NCBI GenBank assembly: GCA_046160045.1
Contig: JBJXGR010000011.1
Span: 1 to 46,083, forward strand
Direction of reading: 5' to 3'
Source: CAZGUX01 sp046160045
GTDB taxonomy: Bacteria; Acidobacteriota; Terriglobia; Bryobacterales; Bryobacteraceae
Length of the DNA: 46,083 nt
A program made the position numbers and the translations under genes. Shown one piece after another: positions 1 through 9,422 of this stretch (within the stretch, counting starts at the first letter, position 1; every line of letters starts with the position of its first letter). Below the pieces are notes generated by a model. That model saw only the letters and a list, made by a program, of their open reading frames with translations. It did not search any database and was not told where the DNA came from.

Positions 1-1
1 C

Positions 2-1957
2 GAATCGTTCGAGGCGTGGCTTGGCCGCTCCGAATACCGGAACGTTCGCGACCCGCTGTACCCGGGCGCGGAACTCACCTACCTGTCGTTCGATGGGAAC
101 CGCGTCGAAGCGAGGCACTCCGGCGACGTCCGGTTGCCGGAAGGCGTCACCATGGGCGAAGGCACAACACCTTCCAGGCGCGGTCTGCGATTCGGGAAAG
201 GCGCGAATCTCGATATTCCCGGCATCGAATTCATGAACGGCGACCGTCCCTTTTCCATCGCTGTGTCGTTCTTCTTCCCCAAGAACGAGGACACGTTCGT
301 GATCGCCAGCCAGTCCGACCCGAAGGACAAGAATCGCGGGTGGGCCATCGAAATCTCGGGACGCGTCTCGCTGCTTCGCCTGACCGGTGACGAAGGCAAG
401 GCGATCACCGTGCGCGCCGGACACCTGGAGCAGTTGAAACAGGGGACCTGGAACCACCTGGTGTTCACCTACGACGGGAGCCGCGAACAGCCGGGACTGG
501 CCATGTATTGGAACGGGCGCGCCATTCCGACACAGGGACGCGGCGATCAGAACACCACGCTGAAAGGGACGCTCTGGACCGGACAGCGCCTCCGCCTGGG
601 CAATGAAGGTAAGCGCTATTTCGAGAACGGAACCATCGCCGACTTCCGGATCTTCAATCGTGCGATCACCGAAGAGGAGGCTGCCGTCGCCGCGGCCTGG
701 CCCGCGATGGAAGCCGCGAAGGAGAAGACGCCCGAACGATTCACCGCGGAGGAGCGCACGGCGCTGCGGCGCTACTTCCTGAATCACCGTGACGCCGCCT
801 ACCAGGGCATGGGCGAGCAACTGGCCGCGTACACGACGGAACGCCGCGAGATCCGCAAGCGCGGCGCCATCACCCTGGTGATGGAAGAAAAGAAGGACTC
901 GACACCCTTCGCCCACATCCTGCAGCGCGGCATGTACGACCGGCCGGGCGAGCGCGTGGAACCCAAGGTGCCCGCCGCGCTGCCACCGATGACTTCCTCC
1001 ATGCCGCGCAACCGGCTAGGTCTGGCGCAGTGGCTGGTCGATCCATCCAACCCGCTGACCTCGCGGGTCACGGTCAACCGCTTCTGGCAGGAGATCTTTG
1101 GGACCGGCATTGTCAAAACCAGTGAAGACTTCGGCTCGCAGGGGCAGCCGCCCTCGCATCCGGAACTGCTCGACTGGCTGGCGGTCGACTTCCGCGAGTC
1201 GGGTTGGGACATCAAGCGCCTCTTCAAGTCGGTTCTGCTGTCGGCGGCATACCGGCAGGCCGCGGTCACGAGTCCGGAGAAAATCGAGAAGGACCCCGAC
1301 AACCGGCTGCTGTCGCGGGGCCCGCGATTTCGGATGGAGGGTGAGATGGTTCGCGACTACGCTTTGGCCGCCGGCGGGTTGCTGGTTCCCACCATCGGCG
1401 GTCCGAGCGTCAAACCGTATCAACCCGACGGCGTCTGGGAGGCGGTGGCAATGAACGGCAGCAACACCCGGAATTACAAGCGCGATCCCGGCGGCAAGCT
1501 GTACCGGCGTAGCATGTACTGGTTCTGGAAGCGGAGCGCGCCGCCCGCCTCGATGGACATCTTCAACGCGCCGACGCGCGAGAGTTGCACGGTTCGCCGC
1601 GAACGCACCAACACGCCGCTGCAGGCGCTGGTCACCATGAACGATCCTCAGTTCGTGGAGGCCGCACGAAGCCTGGCGCAGATGGCGTTGCACACCGCGC
1701 GCGGCGACGTCGACCGCCAGTTCGACTTCATGACCGGCCGTCTGATCGCACGGTCGTTCAGCGAGAAAGAGCGCGGCGTGGCGCGGAAGGCCTATCAGGA
1801 CTATCTGCGCTATTACGATTCGCACCCCGGGGACGCGGCAAAGTTGCTGGCGACAGGCGAGTCGAAGGCCGACCCCTCGCTGCCCAAACCCGAATTCGCC
1901 GCCATGACCCTGCTGGCTAATCAGATGTTGAATCTGGACGAAGCGCTGACCAAGTAG
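2..1957 (+). CDS. LamG-DUF1553 (PSD1) protein, 5'-truncated
   Basis: The reading frame is open from base 2, so the start lies outside the window; 651 residues are visible. The first ~45 visible residues lead into a LamG/concanavalin-like jelly roll (about residues 50-225; WNHLVFTYDG and DFRIFNRAIT are typical strands). The C-terminal half is a DUF1553 (PSD1) domain: NPLTSRVTVNRFWQEIFGTG, SHPELLDWLA and RTNTPLQALVTMND are family signatures. In Planctomycetes and Acidobacteria such proteins usually begin with a cytochrome-like PSCyt1 and a DUF1549 domain, presumably lost upstream here. It is probably a secreted protein acting with the DUF1501 product encoded 10 bases downstream. The biochemical role of the pair is not established; links to polysaccharide use are an inference from genomic context in the literature. 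Family call is firm, function is not. Confidence 0.9.
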   Translation, partial: ESFEAWLGRSEYRNVRDPLYPGAELTYLSFDGNRVEARHSGDVRLPEGVTMGEGTTPSRRGLRFGKGANLDIPGIEFMNGDRPFSIAVSFFFPKNEDTFVIASQSDPKDKNRGWAIEISGRVSLLRLTGDEGKAITVRAGHLEQLKQGTWNHLVFTYDGSREQPGLAMYWNGRAIPTQGRGDQNTTLKGTLWTGQRLRLGNEGKRYFENGTIADFRIFNRAITEEEAAVAAAWPAMEAAKEKTPERFTAEERTALRRYFLNHRDAAYQGMGEQLAAYTTERREIRKRGAITLVMEEKKDSTPFAHILQRGMYDRPGERVEPKVPAALPPMTSSMPRNRLGLAQWLVDPSNPLTSRVTVNRFWQEIFGTGIVKTSEDFGSQGQPPSHPELLDWLAVDFRESGWDIKRLFKSVLLSAAYRQAAVTSPEKIEKDPDNRLLSRGPRFRMEGEMVRDYALAAGGLLVPTIGGPSVKPYQPDGVWEAVAMNGSNTRNYKRDPGGKLYRRSMYWFWKRSAPPASMDIFNAPTRESCTVRRERTNTPLQALVTMNDPQFVEAARSLAQMALHTARGDVDRQFDFMTGRLIARSFSEKERGVARKAYQDYLRYYDSHPGDAAKLLATGESKADPSLPKPEFAAMTLLANQMLNLDEALTK

Positions 1958-1967
1958 GAGACTTCCG

Positions 1968-3437
<1,470 letters not shown>

Positions 3438-3475
3438 ATCCATCCGGGCCGGCCGGGGATGCATCCAACTCGTTG

Positions 3476-3994
3476 ATGCGATCCCTTCTCTTGTTGATAC
3501 CCGGCGTCGCGATGGCTCTGACCGTCGGCGAACCGCTCCCCCTTCTGCGCGGCCAGTTCCTCGACGGTGAGGCCGCGGTCCTGCCGGAGGCGGCACAAGG
3601 CAAGGTAGCCCTTCTGGCCTTCGGTTTCACCTACGATTCCCGATTTGCCGTGGAGGCGTGGTCCAAGCGATTCCGCAGCGAGTTCGGCAAGGACTCCCGC
3701 GCCACCTTCTTCGAGATTCCCATGATCGGCGGCATGGCTCGCATGGGCCGCTGGTTTATCGATAGCGGCATGCGGCGCGGCACTCCGAAGGAAGACTACC
3801 GTCACGTGATTACGGTCTATGGCGGAACCGGGCCGTGGAAAGAGCGCTTCGGCTATCGGGATCCGAAGTGGGCCTATCTGATTCTGCTCGACCCGTCTGG
3901 CAAGGTGGCTTGGCGTCACAGCGGGATGTTCGACGACGCCGTCTATGCCGACCTTGCTCGCGTCTCCGGCCAACTGCTCGCTGCAAAAAAGTAG
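3476..3994 (+). CDS. ATP10-like thioredoxin-fold exported protein
   Basis: 172 residues from the ATG at 3476; the open frame extends upstream but that part only shadows the DUF1501 gene. An N-terminal hydrophobic stretch (LLLLIPGVAMA) looks like a signal peptide. The rest resembles the ATP10 family (thioredoxin-like fold): KVALLAFGFTYDSRFAVEAW, then EIPMIGG, MRRGTPKEDYRHVITVYGG, and a closing AYLILLDPSGKVAWRHSG. There is no CxxC pair, as is usual for ATP10-like proteins. In mitochondria ATP10 assists ATP synthase assembly; the bacterial members have no settled role. The gene follows the DUF1501 gene by 38 bases and may be cotranscribed. Confidence 0.65.
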   Translation: MRSLLLLIPGVAMALTVGEPLPLLRGQFLDGEAAVLPEAAQGKVALLAFGFTYDSRFAVEAWSKRFRSEFGKDSRATFFEIPMIGGMARMGRWFIDSGMRRGTPKEDYRHVITVYGGTGPWKERFGYRDPKWAYLILLDPSGKVAWRHSGMFDDAVYADLARVSGQLLAAKK

Positions 3995-4082
3995 ATCCGC
4001 CTCGATACGCTGACATCTATAAAGGCAGGGCGGCAGTAGCGCCTGACCGATCTCTCAACCCCCCATGAATTTGGAGTGAACG

Positions 4083-4766
4083 ATGAAAACGCTGAAAGCT
4101 GTTGTGTGTTCGCTGGTCGTTCTGGGCAGCCTCGCTCTAGCCCAGACCCCAAATGCAAGAATCCGGGTAATGCATGCATCCCCAGATGCCCCCGCCGTGG
4201 ACGTGCTTGTCGACGGCTCAAAAGTTCTGGCCTCTCTTCCATTCCGCGAGTTCTCGGAATATCTGAGCCTTCCCGCAAAGAGCTACGACGTTCGCGTGAA
4301 CGTTGCCGGCACGTCTACCACGGTGCTACAGGCCAACCCAACACTGGCTGCGGGCCGGGACTATACCGTCATTGCCGTTGGCCGCGTTTCCGGAGGCGAC
4401 AACCCGCTCTCGATCCTGCTGCTCGAGGATTCAAACGCAGAACCGGTCGCGGGTCAGGTGAAGTTTCGGGTTGTTCACGCAGCCCCAGGCGCTCCCGCCG
4501 TCGATGTATACGTGACAACGCCGTTTGAGGCCCTGGACGCGAAGAATCCCGTGCTCTCGAACGTACCTTTCAAGGTGGCGTCGGATTACCTGGCGGTCCC
4601 AATCCAGATGTACCAGGCTCGTGTGGCGGTGGCCGGGACCAAGACCGTCGCCATCGACAGCCACCGCATCGCCACATGGGGAGGCATGATCCGCACGGTC
4701 GTTGCCGTGGACAATCGAGGGGGAGGCGCCCCGTTCGACGTAATCCTCCTGCCCGACCGCAACTGA
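4083..4766 (+). CDS. DUF4397 secreted protein
   Basis: 227 residues with a clear Sec signal peptide (MKTLKAVVCSLVVLGSLALA, cut after AQ). The mature part contains two repeats of a DUF4397-type beta module: RIRVMHASPDAPAVDVLVDG near residue 25 and FRVVHAAPGAPAVDVYV near residue 128. Each repeat continues with a strand pattern on the theme YLSLPAKSYDVRVNVAGT / YLAVPIQMYQARVAVAGT. These domains occur in secreted or cell-surface proteins and are thought to be structural or binding modules; no enzymatic residues are apparent. The GGAGTGA stretch before the ATG is a reasonable ribosome site. A strong terminator follows at 4776-4802, so it ends its transcription unit. Confidence 0.85.
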   Translation: MKTLKAVVCSLVVLGSLALAQTPNARIRVMHASPDAPAVDVLVDGSKVLASLPFREFSEYLSLPAKSYDVRVNVAGTSTTVLQANPTLAAGRDYTVIAVGRVSGGDNPLSILLLEDSNAEPVAGQVKFRVVHAAPGAPAVDVYVTTPFEALDAKNPVLSNVPFKVASDYLAVPIQMYQARVAVAGTKTVAIDSHRIATWGGMIRTVVAVDNRGGGAPFDVILLPDRN

Positions 4767-4775
4767 AGACAAACG

Positions 4776-4802
4776 GGGCCGGCTGCAACTGCCGGCCCTT
4801 TT
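4776..4802 (+). terminator. Rho-independent terminator after the DUF4397 gene
   Basis: A perfect 8-bp stem (GGGCCGGC at 4776-4783, GCCGGCCC at 4791-4798) with a 7-base loop, followed by TTTT and a pyrimidine-rich tail. It begins 9 bases after the stop codon at 4766. Confidence 0.9.
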
Positions 4803-4870
4803 CCTCCTTACAACCTCCTCAGTAGGATGCCTGATTGTTCGCGCGGGAGCGCAAACTGACAATAGAGTGC

Positions 4871-6802
4871 ATGCGTCCCCCCGCACTTGCCCTGTTGTGT
4901 GCCATCCCCCTGCTGGCGCAGAATCCCGCGGTCACCGTCAGCATTGACGCTTCCGCCAATCGCCGCCCCATCAACCCCAACATCTACGGTGTCGCCTACG
5001 CCTCGTCGGCAGTCCTCACGGAACTGAACATCCCCCTGCATCGCCTGGGCGGGAATAACACGACCCGCTACAACTGGCAATTGAACGCGGACAATCGCGC
5101 CAACGACTGGTATTACGAGAGCATCGGGGACTCCAGCGGCACTCCTGGCGAACGGGGTGACTCCTTCATTCAGACGTCGAAATCCGCCGGCGCTCAGCCG
5201 ATGATCACGATTCCCATCATCGACTGGGTGGCCAAACTGGGCCCGAACCGCTGGAAACTCGCCAGCTATTCGCAGGCCAAATACGGGCAGCAGACCGGCA
5301 ACGACTGGCAATGGTTTCCCGACGCGGGCAACGGCATCCTCCGGTCGAACAACCAGCCCATCACCACCAACGACCCGAACGATTCGAACATCCCCAACAA
5401 CTCGTCGTTCCAGGCACAGTGGGTCCAGGCGATCGTCAATCGCTGGGGCCTTGCTTCCGCCGGAGGACTCCGCTACTACATCCTCGACAACGAACCCAGT
5501 ATCTGGCACTCGACTCACCGCGACGTTCATCCGGCGGGCGCCCGTATGGCCGAAATCCGGGACAAGATCCTCGACTACTCGAACCACATCAAACGCATCG
5601 ATCCCGGCGCTTTGGTGGTGGGGCCGGAAGAGTGGGGTTGGAGTGGATATCTCCTCAGCGGGTACGACCAGCAGTACGGGGGCCAGACCGGCAACTGGAG
5701 CAATCTCCCGGACCGCGCGGCCAACGGCGGAACGGACTACTTGCCGTGGCTGCTCGCTCAACTGAAGCAGAACAACGTCGCGGGCGGTCTTCGCCCCCTC
5801 GACGTCTTCACCGTGCACTTCTACCCCCAGGGGGGCGAATTCTCGGATGATACTTCGACCTCGACGCAGCAGAGGCGCAATCGGTCCACGCGATCGCTGT
5901 GGGATCCCGCTTACGTGGATCCGACCTGGATCAACGACACGGTGAAGTTGATCCCGCGCCTCAGAAACTGGGCGGACACGCATTACTACCCTGGAACCCC
6001 CATCGGCATCACCGAGTACAACTGGGGAGCCGAATCTCACATCAACGGTGCAACCACCCAGGCCGATATCCTGGGCATCTTTGGCAGGGAAGGGCTCGAC
6101 CTGGCCGCGCGCTGGACGACTCCGGACGCCTCGACTCCCACCTATAAGGCGATCAAGATCTACCGCAACTACGACGGCAACCGTTCGGCATTCGGAGAAA
6201 CCAGCGTGAAGGCCGCCGCGCCAAATCCGGACAATGTCTCCGCGTTCGCCGCTCTCCGCGCCGCCGATGGCGCGCTTACGGTCATCGTCATCAACAAGTA
6301 CCTGACCGGATCCACACCCTTGACCGTCTCCCTCGCCAACTTCTCCGGGAACGGCGCCGCGCGTGTCTATCAGTTGACGTCAGCCAACTCCATCGCCCGG
6401 CTCAGCGACCTGAGCTACACCGCCGGCACCTTGACCGCGACCCTCCCCTTGCAGAGCATCACTTTGTTTGTCCTGCCTCCGGCGATATCGAATGCGCCGC
6501 CCACCGCGGTCCCCACTGCGACTCCGGCTTCCGGAACCGCGCCCCTGACCGTCCTCTTCAGCGGTAGCGGTTCCTCGGACTCCGACGGAACGGTCAGTTC
6601 CTACGCCTGGAACTTTGGCGACAACACCACGGGATCGGGCGTCTCCGTCTCTCACACCTATACTCAGGCCGGAACCTACACCGCAAGATTGACCGTCACC
6701 GACAACGCCGGCGCATCGGCATCCGCGACCGTGGCGATCTCCGTCAGCCCCGGTTCCATCGTGATTGCGCCGCCTGCCAATCTCAGCGTCTCGGTTCTCT
6801 GA
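4871..6802 (+). CDS. Secreted GH44-family glycosidase with PKD domain
   Basis: 643 residues from the ATG at 4871, chosen because it gives a Sec signal (MRPPALALLCAIPLLAQ); the frame is open 12 codons further up. Residues ~22-537 match glycoside hydrolase family 44 (endoglucanase/xyloglucanase): NPNIYGVAYAS, RLGGNNTTRYNW, the likely acid/base E208 in ILDNEPSIW, and the likely nucleophile E382 in GITEYNWG; DVFTVHFYPQ is also conserved. Residues ~543-627 form a PKD domain (SSYAWNFGDN, VSHTYTQAGTYTARLTV). It should cut beta-glucan or xyloglucan outside the cell. The protein stops right after PPANLSVSVL, which looks like the first strand of a further fibronectin-III-like module, so the 3' end may be truncated. 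Promoter-like TTGTTC (4835-4840) and GACAAT (4858-4863), 17 bases apart, lie just upstream. Confidence 0.88.
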   Translation: MRPPALALLCAIPLLAQNPAVTVSIDASANRRPINPNIYGVAYASSAVLTELNIPLHRLGGNNTTRYNWQLNADNRANDWYYESIGDSSGTPGERGDSFIQTSKSAGAQPMITIPIIDWVAKLGPNRWKLASYSQAKYGQQTGNDWQWFPDAGNGILRSNNQPITTNDPNDSNIPNNSSFQAQWVQAIVNRWGLASAGGLRYYILDNEPSIWHSTHRDVHPAGARMAEIRDKILDYSNHIKRIDPGALVVGPEEWGWSGYLLSGYDQQYGGQTGNWSNLPDRAANGGTDYLPWLLAQLKQNNVAGGLRPLDVFTVHFYPQGGEFSDDTSTSTQQRRNRSTRSLWDPAYVDPTWINDTVKLIPRLRNWADTHYYPGTPIGITEYNWGAESHINGATTQADILGIFGREGLDLAARWTTPDASTPTYKAIKIYRNYDGNRSAFGETSVKAAAPNPDNVSAFAALRAADGALTVIVINKYLTGSTPLTVSLANFSGNGAARVYQLTSANSIARLSDLSYTAGTLTATLPLQSITLFVLPPAISNAPPTAVPTATPASGTAPLTVLFSGSGSSDSDGTVSSYAWNFGDNTTGSGVSVSHTYTQAGTYTARLTVTDNAGASASATVAISVSPGSIVIAPPANLSVSVL

Positions 6803-6962
6803 GAGCGCGCCCGGCAGACATCCGTCGCGTCGAGGCATTCAACTCGACGGTGCTGTGGGACTGCCGCGAGCGCGAGCGGACGTGTCCTCCAGACCCGCCG
6901 GTAACGGGAAGTGGCGACGTTGACGCGGCCCCTCCCGCGCCGGGCCAACGCGGCGCAAACCG

Positions 6963-6987
6963 AAAATGGCAGAACGAAGCCAATTTT
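6963..6987. repeat. Imperfect hairpin resembling a dispersed intergenic element
   Basis: AAAATGGC (6963-6970) pairs with GCCAATTTT (6979-6987) with one bulged base around an 8-base loop. The core TGGCAGAACGAAGCCAATTTT-type sequence (about 21 bases from 6967, translating as WQNEANF) resembles, from memory, a short motif scattered between genes in Planctomycetes and some Acidobacteria. That resemblance was not checked. Confidence 0.35.
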
Positions 6988-7373
6988 GCTCGGAAGCAGT
7001 TGATTTGTCACGACGGGAATTGGGTTCGCCAGTGGGTTCAATCGGCTTTGCTTGGCTTTGCCTCGCCGCCGGGAATCGACTGTCCTGACGGTTGCACCGA
7101 AGGCCGGACGGCTCCGATGCACCGGGAAGCGGCCCGGGTTTGGGTTCTGGGGACCCGCGTGTACCTCGCTTTGGAATGGATCTGAAGAAAATGGTGGCCA
7201 TGTCCAGCCAAAGAATACCGCCGTGTCAAGGGACGCCAACTTCCGAAACCGGCAACTCTATAGATTCAGGCTACTTAGAAAATGGCGACCCTTGTTATTC
7301 GACCACACAGTCCCGCGGGTCCGTTACCGGGACGCATGAAAAAAGTTGCGCTGACTATCGCCCTGCGGCCTCG

Positions 7374-7429
7374 CCGGGCTTCGCCCGGTGGGCCGGCCAG
7401 GGGGCCGGCCCGCGGTCCGGGGGGACCGC
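7374..7429. repeat. Three tandem GC-rich hairpins
   Basis: CCGGGC-TTC-GCCCGG (7374-7388), GGCCGGCC-AGGG-GGCCGGCC (7391-7410) and GCGGTCC-GGGG-GGACCGC (7412-7429) follow one another with one- or two-base gaps. All stems are perfect. They lie between converging genes. A T-rich run is present on the minus side further on (7337-7347), but none directly abuts a stem, so they could be bidirectional terminators or a repeat element. Confidence 0.6.
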
Positions 7430-7677
7430 CCCACTTTTCGCGCCGTTCGGGATCGCCACCCGTCGGACCCTCCTTCCAGGTCTCCAGCTGAAAACCAGGG
7501 ACATCACGAAAGGGGTGGGCGTCCATGCTGGTGGGCAAGCTATTGATTCGATTCCAGTGCCGTTGACAGAAAGCCGGAAACGCGTTGGACGGCCCGGTCC
7601 TCCCCAGCGTGGTGCCCGGATTCCGCTCCCTCTTGATGTCTTCCTGACAATTCCGGGTTCATGCCGGTCGCCGAAGG

Positions 7678-8562
7678 TCATTCGGCCGCCGCCTTACACA
7701 CGGAGAAGATGAATTGCGGTACGTCTTCCTTTCGAATTGGAATCGGACACATTCCGACGTCACGGATGCCATTCTTGTTGCGCTCGAACGCCTCTCCCGT
7801 TAACAACCAATAACCGTTATAGGGGGTGTGCCGCACCTTGATCTGAAGCCTTTCCAGGAGATCCAGAATCGAACCATCGTCCCCTGATAGAGTCAGGAAT
7901 AGACCGATTTTTGAGCTCAGCCCCTTCTGAACCTCGGCCGACCAGCCCTCGTCGATTCGTGCACGTTTCGCCCGATAAGACTTGTCGCTCAAAATAATGG
8001 AAGGCAGCGAGGCTGAGTCTTCCCAGACTTGTGGCAACCTACCGTGCACGTAATTGATTTCGACGTCCGCGCGGGTTGATAGATCCGTCGAATTCACCCG
8101 GGGACAAACAGCCAATCCGAGCATTCTTAAGTATTGCTCCAAGAGGTCGTCATAGTTGTAGGTGACCACAGAATCAATTCGACCACGATGAGCACCCGTT
8201 ACCAGGGCCGCAACACTCAACAATAAGGGTGACTGCCGCAGTTGGCCGAGGAGTGAAGTAGCCGCGTCCCGATATAGCGCCTCGTGGACTTGCCGGACGT
8301 ATTTTTCCGAGCTGTCGTCCATATCGTTGATCAGTTTCGTCAGATCCGTTGGTGTAAGCCCCGGCAGGCTGTCCATGAAGTCTTTGTCGGTATCTCTCGA
8401 CAACACCCTGGCGATCAGGGTTTTCCATTCTGGCAAACCGAACCCGCTCGATGCCCCCGCGCCTAGAAATAGACGCAGGACGCCCTTCCTCAGCAACGAC
8501 CCAATTCTATCGACCGCGAGAAATGGATTCTGCAGGTAGTCATCGTAGCCATAGTTACTCAC
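7678..8562 (-). CDS. SIR2-domain protein (putative NAD-consuming defence effector)
   Basis: 294 residues, GTG start. The GTG overlaps the TGA of the 287-aa gene (GTGA, 8559-8562), so the two are translationally coupled. A SIR2 fold is shown by LFLGAGASSGFGLPEW (residues 31-46, NAD-binding G-A-G), VVTYNYDDLLEQ (N136, D138 in the T-x-N-x-D motif) and NYVHG (H173, the expected catalytic histidine). It lacks the zinc-cysteine pairs of protein deacetylases. SIR2 domains of this sort are, in known systems (DSR, Thoeris ThsA, SIR2-HerA), NAD glycohydrolases that deplete NAD on phage infection. The C-terminal ~80 residues have no recognised domain. As last gene of the island it is the plausible toxic effector; this is inference from family and context. 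Confidence 0.85.
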   Translation of the reverse strand: MSNYGYDDYLQNPFLAVDRIGSLLRKGVLRLFLGAGASSGFGLPEWKTLIARVLSRDTDKDFMDSLPGLTPTDLTKLINDMDDSSEKYVRQVHEALYRDAATSLLGQLRQSPLLLSVAALVTGAHRGRIDSVVTYNYDDLLEQYLRMLGLAVCPRVNSTDLSTRADVEINYVHGRLPQVWEDSASLPSIILSDKSYRAKRARIDEGWSAEVQKGLSSKIGLFLTLSGDDGSILDLLERLQIKVRHTPYNGYWLLTGEAFERNKNGIRDVGMCPIPIRKEDVPQFIFSVCKAAAE

Positions 8563-9422
8563 TCGGCAGCCTCAATCGCTGCCGAATGGAGTATCGGAAC
8601 ATTGCTCGTCACTGAAACAACAGTTTTCATTCCCTCAATTCCGTCTAGCAATTTGAATAGCCGTGTGAGTTGTCGAAGGCCTGGCCCCACTGATACTTTA
8701 AAATTGCCGTGGCGGTCAGTCGTAGCTCCTGACTTTTTCACACCATCGCTGAATAAAGCGAATCCTAAAAGAACAGGGGTAACTACAAGCGCAGAGCTTT
8801 TGCGATCTATGACCGGACGGACAAGGTCGCCGTAGATTTCTGTCGCTCCCAGGTTCGCGCCTGTGAGACGTATTTGTTCGAGATCTCGACGTCGATCTGC
8901 TGGATCGTCATAGGCAAGATGGCAACGGGTAACGATGATTGAATTGTCTTCGTCGTTCGAACCTGGAAATTCCATACGCCCTTGAGTTCCGAGCTTTACC
9001 ACCATATTCGTAATGTTGAGTGTCTCGTATACGATGCGCTTGCCTGCGAGCGCTCGGTCTATTTTGGGAAAGTAATCTCTAGCTACGCCATAGAAGGGCG
9101 CGGCGATGATAAAATGCTTACTCCGATTTACTACGAATATGTCGTAGAAGTAGTGTTCGCGGCTTCTGACGATCTTACTGCGCGGAATCTGAATTTCAAC
9201 ACCATCAGGGTTGGTGGTTGTCCTGACAGCCCTGTGGTACCGCTCCGGGGATAAGATGAACCCGTGGTAAACCAAAATCTCGCCGCCGTCGACAGTCGCC
9301 CTCTCGTGCTTCCATTCATCCCCCAGCAAACGTCCGATCGCAGAGAGGACGTCTGTCGCGGCAGCGCTCGTTCGAACGACTTCTGCGATGTACGGTTGAT
9401 TTGAAAAATCAGGTATTAACAT
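8559..9422 (-). CDS. Orphan 287-aa protein of the SIR2/HEXXH island
   Basis: I do not recognise this family. ATG start at 9422, inside the end of the 681-aa gene (14-base overlap), and its stop overlaps the SIR2 start. The protein is soluble-looking with no signal peptide or membrane segment. Visible features: GGEILVYHGFILSPERYHRAVR near residue 46, a run HYFYDIFVVNRSKHFIIAAPFYGVARDYF near residues 90-118, and a predicted alpha/beta pattern with VSVGPGLRQLTRLFKLLDG near the end. No catalytic motif stands out. Codon use is AT-richer than in the neighbouring chromosome. By position it may be a sensor or adaptor joining the protease-like and SIR2 proteins. That role is inference only. Confidence 0.8.
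   Translation of the reverse strand: MLIPDFSNQPYIAEVVRTSAAATDVLSAIGRLLGDEWKHERATVDGGEILVYHGFILSPERYHRAVRTTTNPDGVEIQIPRSKIVRSREHYFYDIFVVNRSKHFIIAAPFYGVARDYFPKIDRALAGKRIVYETLNITNMVVKLGTQGRMEFPGSNDEDNSIIVTRCHLAYDDPADRRRDLEQIRLTGANLGATEIYGDLVRPVIDRKSSALVVTPVLLGFALFSDGVKKSGATTDRHGNFKVSVGPGLRQLTRLFKLLDGIEGMKTVVSVTSNVPILHSAAIEAAE

Larger units (their letters stand above)
6803..7677. other. Gene-free 875-bp stretch with several hairpins
   Basis: No reading frame here looks like a protein on either strand. It lies between the convergent GH44 gene and the SIR2 gene. It holds three tandem GC-rich perfect hairpins at 7374-7429 and an imperfect hairpin at 6963-6987, listed separately. No tRNA cloverleaf and no transposase remnant was recognised. 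Confidence 0.6.

Noticed and set aside
4808..6040. 410-codon minus-strand frame opposite GH44
   Set aside because: Antisense shadow of a clear glycosidase.
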